From: Ctenosaura bakeri
Taxonomy: Eukaryota > Chordata > Lepidosauria > Squamata > Iguanidae
Reading direction: 5' to 3'
Assembly: GCA_948474755.1 (NCBI GenBank)
Contig: CAOLHI010001474.1
Location: 1-64,000, forward strand
Length of the DNA: 64,000 nucleotides
Both the position numbers and the translations under genes were made by a program. The notes below the pieces were generated by a model. That model ran no database searches, was not told the origin of the DNA, and saw only the letters and a list, made by a program, of their open reading frames with translations. Numbering within the stretch: the stretch's first letter is position 1; each line of letters begins with the position of its first letter. Positions 58,101 through 64,000 of this stretch are shown one piece after another.

Positions 58101-61100
58101 AGTACTGAGAGTATTTCTTTTTCTTGACATATTGAAATTTGTTTATGTATGATGCTTTCTCCACCAAACCAAATCTTATTGGTTGATATGCCTGTGGCTC
58201 ATTCTTTCCTTGCAGTAGCTGCTGCAAAGGTAGGCAAAAAGTGGCCCCCGAGCCATTTTATGACCCCAAGTACTCCCCTCCCCACTCAGCTACTTCCCAG
58301 AGTCTAGGGGTCCAAAAGTTAATTGTCTCCAAATGGAAATGAACCCCTCCTCTAGCCTTCATGGGATGCTATTAGATGGTGCCATGTTTGTGGACATTGT
58401 AGCACTTCCTTACACTTTTTTTTTCTTATTTAGTCCTATAGAAGCCTTCAAGCCGGGTGCCATTTCACATTACACAGTTATAGCTCTGATTGCACTTTAA
58501 TTGCCATGGCAACCTCCTATGGAACCCTGGGATTTTGAGTTTAGGGAGGGGGCCTTTAGAATCCTGAGCCAGAGAGTTGTAATGCTTCCACAAACTACAA
58601 ACCCTAGGATGCCAGAGGGTGTGGCCATGGCAGCTAAAGTGGAATGACAGCAACATAATTGTGGGGTGTGAAAGGGCCCCTGGAAAGATCAGACCTTTTG
58701 CTCATGTCATTTCATCTTTTTCCTTCAGCTTAATAAAGCCGGAAATGCAAAGAAAGCCTAAATGCCCCCAAGCTGTCTGTCCCAAATGGCTGGTAGCACT
58801 TCCAGGAGCCTTGGGGCCAGCACAGTTAGGTATATTCGTTCTAATATGGCATCCTATTAAAAGTCTTTAATTTAAAAACATTCAGTTCTCTAAAGACTGT
58901 AGGAATAATAAATCTCTGCCTGTCCTCAGAAGGACAGCAAGGAAAGCACCATTTTAGCCTCCTTAAAAAGGGAGTTCCAGAACCAGAAATATTGTAACCA
59001 AAACCCATTTGGTTACATGCAGGTGAAATTACCAAGAACCAGCAGGTGATGGGCCTCTCTTACATATAGTAGTACAGAAAAATATCACAATATTTTAAAG
59101 ATATATTTGACATTATAAATTCATGTCCTTTTCAGGAACGGATATTGGATACCAGTATAAATTGTTTTTTTGAGCCTAAATTAAAGCTTGTACTACTGCT
59201 TAGTCCATGGGAACTGTGTGGCCCTCCAGATGTTGTTGTACTGTAGCTCTCAGAAGTCCTTGCCAGCAAAACCGGTGGTGAAGGATACTAGGAATTACAG
59301 TCCAACAACTCCTGGAAGGGCACCCCTTGTTCAGCTTGGCTTAATCTGCTGCTTTTAGCAATTGCATCAGCTTCCCCTGCTGGCAAGAAGTAAGGATACT
59401 GAGAGCACAACAATTTGAACAAAATAGCAGAAAGAGACTCTTGTCTCCAGAGGGCTGACAGCTCTTACTTAAAGTAGAGGTCAAGAATTGTTGTTTAATG
59501 ATAGGTCCTTGAAAAATTGAGGAAACATGTTTCCACAGATAACTCTTCCCCTTCTTTTTGTGTGACTTTATCATCAGTTCTTTCTGGTTGTCCCATTCAA
59601 AACCCGCTTCACCATACTCCCAAAGACAGCTACATGACGATGCTATGCATCACACCTTCACTACTTTTGCACTTTAATAGCATAACTTCTACTTTTTATT
59701 TTTTTGTGCTGTTAAGTTCCTCAATAATGACAATGTTATTAACACCACCCCTGTTTGCCCATCCAAGTCTTGGGAATGCAGAACTTTCCCTCCAGAGCTG
59801 GTAACTGTAATAATGGTACTGGATAACTTATATCTGTTATTCTCCTCCTCTTTCCCCAGTTTACCTCCACCAAACAGTAAATCAGGAACAATCTCAACCT
59901 ACTCCACCCTTAGCAGATGCCACTTCATGCCGTGAGGGCTGGATTCAGAATGAAGAAATATGCTACCGCTTCTCTAACACGGAAGTGACATGGGACATTG
60001 CCAAGAACAACTGCAGTTCATCTGACAGCGCCTTGGCAGCAATCAGCAGTGAACAGGAGTTGGTGAGAGAGGGATGCTGAAACCTTGTACAATGGAACTG
60101 GCATATGGGGGTGGGGGAGGGTGGCACAAGTGTAAGCCAGTCCTTCTTTTAATTGGTTGTGTCTTGTAATTATCTTATTGCACTGGTTTTGTTTTGATTT
60201 ATACCTCGGAGGGGGAATGGGTTCATTATGGCCGGATGCACATGGGCTGCCACCACTTGGGCTGAATGATGTTTGGGAGGAGTGGTGTTAAGCCACAGAG
60301 ATGGCTAAGAGGCTGCTGGTTGCAGCACTCAAAAATGAACACCTGAAGAGAGATTTTGTAACTGCTGATTGATGGTGTGTGTGTGTGTGTGTTTATGTGA
60401 CAAAGTGGTGACAGAAAGAGTAATTAGAGCAGACTCAGTTTAGTATTAGTATTATATTTATATCTGGACTTTTTCCTGGTTTGGGACTCTAGGCAGCTTA
60501 CAGCAGTTAAAACAAACATTCTTAAAAATTCACACCATGCAAAAGTTAAAAGCAATCAAACTATAAAAATTTTTTAAACCATTAGAACATAAACCATTCA
60601 AAACAACAATAGATAAAAATTAACCACATTATGCAGGCCTGTTTCCAATAAAAAAATTAATTCTGAAAGGCCCTCCAGAATTAAAAAGGCTTCACTTGCC
60701 TCCACCTCTCTGGAAAGGCTCTCTTCTATGTTTCTACTGCTTCTACATGTGATGGTGGTGGGAGCGAGACAAGGGCCTCTCCAGAAGATCTGAAAACACA
60801 GGCAGCTTCGTATGAGAGAATACAATCCTTCAAATCATCTCAACCCGAGCCTGGTGTCCAGCTTGTTTGCAAAGTATAGGGAATATGGTGTTATTGACTA
60901 GCAGAGAATGCCGACACAGAACGAAGATCTATTGTATTCCTGTAGAATAGGCAGCTATGCCTGGATCTCATCCAGTCTTTACTAAGCAAAATGAGAAATT
61001 CTGCCTGTCCCTGGATGAGAAAGTCATAAACAATAACTGTTCTTCTTTATGGTTTTCTGTTATTAAAAAGGATCATCCAAAGCCCAACATAGCTCTTTAA

Positions 61101-63822
61101 TTTTATTTACCCCCTCCATTTGTTACAGAATTAACATTACAACATATGCCAGCTGCCCTTCTGGAAAGTAGGTAGCTTTGTATGCCATTACTGACAGACT
61201 GGGTATGTGCAGAAATGGCTGTATAGAAAACTTAGTGCACTGTCTGTTGAGCTGTCTATTGTGTACTTGCTCTTGGGCAGATCCGCACTACGTGGTTATA
61301 GCACTTGGAAACCACTTTAAGTGCTATGATTGCATCCAATGGAATCCTGAAATTTTGAGTTTGAGGAAGCAATTAGAATTCTCTACCCAAGATCTCTGGT
61401 GCTGTAATTGAGGGGACTGCAAAAGGGAATTCTCAGTGCCTTACCAAACCACAAATCCCAGGATTGCACAGGATGGAACCATGGCAAGTTAAAGTCTTAC
61501 CAAACTGCTATAATTGTATAGTATGGATACTTCCTTAGAGAGCTTTTGCTGTCATCAGCTAGCACTAGACAACTTAAAAAGGCACAATCTCAAAAAAGTC
61601 ATGATGTGCTTGGAAACAATAATAAATTGTGTGCTTTCCTTGGAATTGAATGATTTATAATTCCTTTATGCCTTTTATAGCTGTACATGTGTCAATGGGC
61701 TTTTCATTATGTTGTATCTGATTATATTTTTGTTTATGACTACCTATAGTAAGATATTTTAGCATTTGGAATAGCACACCTTACATTAACAAGAAAAGGC
61801 TGCTTTTTTCCATTTTCAGAGGGACAGACCAGTAGTTTGATGCACTTTGGGAATACAGCTGCCATGTGGTTTGCTATTTTTTGAGGGATGTGATTTTGTC
61901 TCCTCCCCCTGCTTGGGAGAAGGAAGTGGCATGGAAGTGCCATTTGCAAACTCCACATTTCTTTTAAAACAAAGGAGGAAATGGGTCCAAATGGTTAGAA
62001 ACATATGATGTATACCATTTCAACTCCTCATTTCAGCTCATTCCTTCTGAATTGATAACTGCTTATTTCCTTTTTCTTACTTGTTACTATTATTGTATTC
62101 CATGTTTCAGGATACATATCTTCCAAGCTGAATTACAAATAATGTTGTTGTGTGCTTTCAAGACATTTCTGACTTATGGCATGGTTTTCTTGGCAGAATT
62201 CGTCCAGAGGGAGTTTGTCTTGCTTTCTTCTCAGGCTGAAAAAGGGAGACTTGCCCAAGGTCACCCAATAGGTTTTCATAGAATCATAGAATTGAAAGAG
62301 ACCCCAGGGGCCATCCAGTCCAACCCCCTGCTATGCAGGAACACACATCAAAGCATTCCCAACAGATGGCCATCCAACCTCTGCTTAAAAACCTCCAAAG
62401 AAGGAGACTCCACCACACTCCAAGGCAGCATATTCCACTGCTGGACAGCCCTGACTATCAGAAATTCTTTCCTGAGGTTCAGGTGGAATCACCTTTCCTG
62501 CAGCTTGAATCCATTGCTCCTTGTCCTAGTCTCTGGAGCAGCAGAAAACAAGCCCATTCCCTCCTTGACATAACATCTTTTCAAATATTTAAATATGGCT
62601 AGCATGTCCCCTCTAAACCTTCTTCTCTGCAGGCTAAACATACCCAGATCCCTACGCTGGTTCTTGTAGGGCATGGCATCCAAGCCCTTTACCATTTTGG
62701 TTGCCCTCCTCTGGACATGTTCTGTGGCCAAGTGGGGATTCGAACCCTGGTCTTCCAGTGTTCTAGTCCAGCACTCAAACCACTATGTCATGCTGGCTCT
62801 CACAACATAAAGACTGATTAATAAAAACACAAAAATATTTCTAAAATCTATTAAAAACTGGTAAGGATCCTTCGTACAGGGCAGATGGCCCCAGTGTGGG
62901 TGAGGGACAGTCCCAGTGGAGCTGGCTTTTTGGCCAGTCTCACTTCAAAGACCACAGAAGTAGGACAGGTGGCTACCTAGAGGAGAGGAGTAGTCTGCAT
63001 GAAACAAGAGGTTGGACTTGATGGCTCTTGTGGTCTCTTCCAACTCTTATGATTCTGCTCTATGAAACCAACTCTGAAGTGGTCTTTGCTGTCATGCCCT
63101 GCTCTGTCTTCCTAGTATTTACTCAAAACTATTCTGGCTGTTTCGTCACTGATGTGCTGCTGTTACAGAACCATACTTTATAATATCTTTTGCAATGCAT
63201 TCCACAAAGTTTGTCTTGGAGAGGAAATTACCAGTTCATTTTTCTTGTGAACAGGGCATAGAGAAAATTAGATGCAGGTAACAGAGGACCCAAGGTTTAA
63301 GAAAAGTTAAACTGTTAATTTGCTAAGCACCTTCTCTGGGTGCTTTTAAGTATGCTGACAAAAAGCTCGATTCCAGATGGCTTTTTATGATTAATTCTTG
63401 TGTGATTGCTTGCTCAGGTTTTGTTATTGTGTATTTTTTTTAATATGTGAATATCTTTGCTTCTAATGTTGCATTAAGAAGCTACCTTATGAAAAAAAAC
63501 ATATTCTAGAAAGGCAAGATAACAGATGGAAAATAAATAACTACATTATCACAATTAAATAAATAAATATCTGCAAAGATTTACCTTATATGAAAAGAAA
63601 AATCTTCCAACCACAGAATAAGGCAAAGCTAAAATGGCCTGTATAATACATTTCTAAAGTTAAGACATTTGATTGATGCATTGACTGTGTCTCTCTTTTC
63701 AAATTCAAGGCTTTTATAAAGCAAGAGCAAAAGAAGTATGGAAGAGAGTATTGGATTAACCTCAGGAGGGAGAAAGTAGAAGATCCTTGGAAATGGCCAA
63801 ATGGTTCACTGGTGAGCAACTG
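54885..63822 (+). CDS. C-type lectin-like receptor, CLEC2/KLR group, type II membrane protein, 3' end beyond window
   Basis: Five exons join in frame: 54885-54996, 55688-55765, 57982-58062, 59860-60062 and 63710-63822, 587 coding bases or about 195 residues. Order: a cytoplasmic tail of about 67 residues; one transmembrane helix at about residues 69-90; a stalk of about 22 residues; and the lectin-like domain from CREGWIQNEEICYRFS on. That domain has the first three conserved Cys, WINLRRE (the WIGL motif as WINL) and PWKWPNGS. The final Cys pair and the C-terminus lie beyond 64000. The tail has no ITIM, and a Cys pair (NCC) lies just inside the membrane. CLEC2 and KLR proteins are surface receptors or ligands of leukocytes, mostly in NK-type recognition. 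The sugar-binding EPN/WND signatures are not visible in the part present. The start is chosen at 54885 (purine at -3, conserved in the duplicate). In-frame ATGs at 54837, 54861 and 54933 are alternatives. Confidence 0.85.
55688..55765 (+). CDS. Lectin gene exon 2 (cytoplasmic, membrane-proximal)
   Basis: 78 bp, phase 1 at both ends, acceptor AATAACAG and donor GTAAGT. Codes NNQNEENTLSHHSNINCCRT and then FTHWR. Exon length is a multiple of three, so skipping it would keep the frame. Confidence 0.8.
56690..57300. repeat. GA-rich imperfect minisatellite-like tract
   Basis: About 600 bp of purine-rich plus strand with recurring words such as GGAAAGGAGGGAGGATGG, GGTGAAGC and AAGGAAGGGAGA. It lies in intron 2 of the lectin gene (between exons 2 and 3). 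The minus-strand 216-codon open frame (57489-56839) is a consequence of its CT-rich complement. Confidence 0.75.
57982..58062 (+). CDS. Lectin gene exon 3 (transmembrane)
   Basis: 81 bp, phase 1 at both ends. The acceptor is a pyrimidine tract ending CCACCAG and the donor is GTGAGC. Codes IHNNKCVVAV, then a run of Ile, Leu, Val and Phe ending FLLG. Basic and polar residues before the helix fit a type II (N-in) topology. Confidence 0.88.
58455..58679. mobile_element. Fold-back MITE, family B
   Basis: CATTTCACATTACACAGTTATAG and ACTTTAATTGCCATGGCAAC at the left; GGCCATGGCAGCTAAAGTGG and GTGGGGTGTGAAAGGGC at the right, as inverted arms. It differs from family A by the CCATGGCA core. It lies in intron 3. 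Confidence 0.75.
58860..59200. repeat. Interspersed repeat remnant, family unresolved
   Basis: AAAACATTCAGTTCTC and CCTCCTTAAAAAGGGAGTTC resemble the repeat also seen at 15016-15544 and 60480-60840. Non-coding, within intron 3. Confidence 0.35.
59215..59340. repeat. Palindromic interspersed repeat
   Basis: GTGTGGCCCTCCAGATGTTG, GTAGCTCTCAGAAGTCC and, inverted, GGAATTACAGTCCAACAACTCC. Similar to 1994-2155. Confidence 0.65.
59860..60062 (+). CDS. Lectin gene exon 4 (stalk and first part of the lectin domain)
   Basis: 203 bp, phase 1 to phase 0, acceptor CCTCTTTCCCCAG, donor GTGAGA. The Gln/Pro-rich stalk (YLHQTVNQEQSQPTPP) is followed by CREGWIQNEEICYRFS, VTWDIAKNNC and LAAISSEQEL. The order C-x-x-GWI, C-Y-x-F-S, W, C, L-A-x-I matches the start of CLEC2/KLR domains. 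Confidence 0.92.
60376..60392. repeat. (GT)n microsatellite
   Basis: Eight GT units in intron 4. Confidence 0.85.
60480..60840 (-). repeat. Interspersed repeat remnant, family unresolved
   Basis: GGAAAGGCTCTCTTC, GAGACAAGGGCCTCTCCAGA and AGAGAATACAATCCTTCA resemble 15330-15530. No coding; intron 4. Confidence 0.4.
61276..61530. mobile_element. Fold-back MITE, family B, diverged
   Basis: GGCAGATCCGCACTACGTGG, GGAATCCTGAAATTTTGAG; inverted CACAAATCCCAGGATTGCAC, AACCATGGCAAGTTAAAGTC. The arms are well diverged. Intron 4. Confidence 0.65.
62138..62277 (-). mobile_element. tRNA-type SINE, left piece, split by CR1
   Basis: TTGTTGTGTGCTTTCAAGAC (tail), TTTTCTTGGCAGAATTCG, CAGGCTGAAAAAGGGAGAC and CCAAGGTCACCCAATAGG. 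It continues at 62733 with GCCAAGTGGGGATTCGAACC. Confidence 0.85.
62278..62732 (-). mobile_element. CR1 LINE copy i, nested in a SINE
   Basis: The CR1 3' end at 62278 (ATAGAATCATAGAATTG) and C-terminal coding (frames 62731-62489 and a shifted remainder) contain [20 protein letters not shown]. It is 5'-truncated at 62732 and sits inside the SINE. Confidence 0.9.
62733..62805 (-). mobile_element. tRNA-type SINE, right piece (head)
   Basis: GGATTCGAACCCTGGTCTTCC is the box B complement. CAGCACTCAAACCACTATG and CATGCTGGCT form the head. Continues 62138-62277. Confidence 0.85.
63000..63066 (+). mobile_element. CR1 LINE copy j, 3' tip
   Basis: AGAGGTTGGACTTGATGGCTC, TGGTCTCTTCCAACTC and TATGATTCTGCTCTATG are the CR1 3' UTR and a decayed octamer tail. 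Confidence 0.8.
63710..63822 (+). CDS. Lectin gene exon 5 (middle of the lectin domain)
   Basis: 113 bp, phase 0 to phase 2, acceptor TTCAAATTCAAG, donor GTAAGT. Codes AFIKQEQKKYGREYWINLRR and EDPWKWPNGSLVSNW, the last Trp being split. This is the canonical exon boundary in the family. The NGS triplet is a possible N-glycosylation site. Confidence 0.92.
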
Positions 63823-63919
63823 GTAAGTCTTGCCCCTTTCTCCTGTCTTTTGGGTTAATAGGCATGTGGCAGAGGTCCCGTTAGAACTAGCCTTGGAACT
63901 GTGAAGCTTTCCTGACATT

Positions 63920-64000
63920 GCTGGACTGCATCGCCAACAGCTCTATCCGTCATAGATAATCGTGAAGAATGCTGGGATTTTCAGTTCAACACCTGGAGAG
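63920..64000. repeat. Palindromic interspersed repeat, cut by the window edge
   Basis: CTGGACTGCATCGCCAACAG and AATGCTGGGATTTTCAGTTC are diverged relatives of the repeats at 35700 and 59215. Confidence 0.4.

Noticed and set aside
54885..63822. Secreted venom-type C-type lectin
   Set aside because: The gene has a transmembrane exon and a cytoplasmic tail and no signal peptide, as in CLEC2/KLR membrane receptors. Secreted lectins of that kind start with a cleaved signal.

Overview
The window is a piece of a vertebrate nuclear genome, most likely a squamate reptile (lizard or snake). The evidence is the repeat mixture: CR1 LINEs with ATTCTATG-type 3' tails, L1, L2, an RTE-BovB fragment, a Jockey/Vingi-type LINE, a Helitron-type insertion, and SINEs with tRNA and 5S rRNA heads. 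No bacterial or organellar signal is present. Almost all open frames are transposon remnants or chance frames. The one cellular gene I can support is at the right edge. Clade and family names come from recognised protein and DNA motifs, not from a search.

Layout. 0-5 kb: mostly unassigned DNA, a 114-bp direct repeat (928 and 1880), an LTR-like element and a 5'-end-only L1 insertion with a 17-bp target-site duplication. 5-15 kb: two minus-strand CR1 copies around a nearly complete but frameshifted two-ORF LINE (6.8-11.9 kb) ending in a TCTTC microsatellite. 15-18.6 kb: L2 RT remnant, a TCC tract and an LTR-like element. 18.6-21.9 kb: CpG-rich block with two fold-back MITEs, then a CR1 with an uninterrupted 366-codon reverse-transcriptase frame. 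22-30 kb: many CR1 pieces, a 60-bp fold-back, L1 3' ends, L2, and a LINE RT fragment split by a 1,083-bp Helitron-like element. 30-35 kb: sparse repeats. 35.8-37.2, 40.7-41.4 and 43.4-45.6 kb: further CpG-rich blocks with MITEs, one of them a perfect 174-bp palindrome, and a BovB fragment at 41.7-42.2 kb. 45.9 kb: a 5S-headed SINE. 46-52.5 kb: a decayed LINE endonuclease region and an L1 ORF2 piece, both with MITEs inserted.

The gene. From about 53 kb to the right edge, the plus strand carries the 5' part of a type II membrane C-type lectin-like receptor, closest in motif to the CLEC2/KLR group. Five exons join with matching phases (1-1-1-0-2): cytoplasmic tail in exons 1 and 2, a transmembrane exon, a stalk plus the first part of the lectin domain, and a second lectin exon ending at a split Trp codon. 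The last lectin exon or exons lie beyond the window. Exon 1 and its upstream flank are duplicated about 1.8 kb upstream with open frame, splice donor and phase kept, which suggests two alternative first exons.

Other observations worth a check are a CR1 internal fragment flanked by a 16-bp duplication with a 98.7% identical inverted copy 2.5 kb away, and MITE copies that keep CpG sites inside CpG-rich blocks but have mostly lost them elsewhere.
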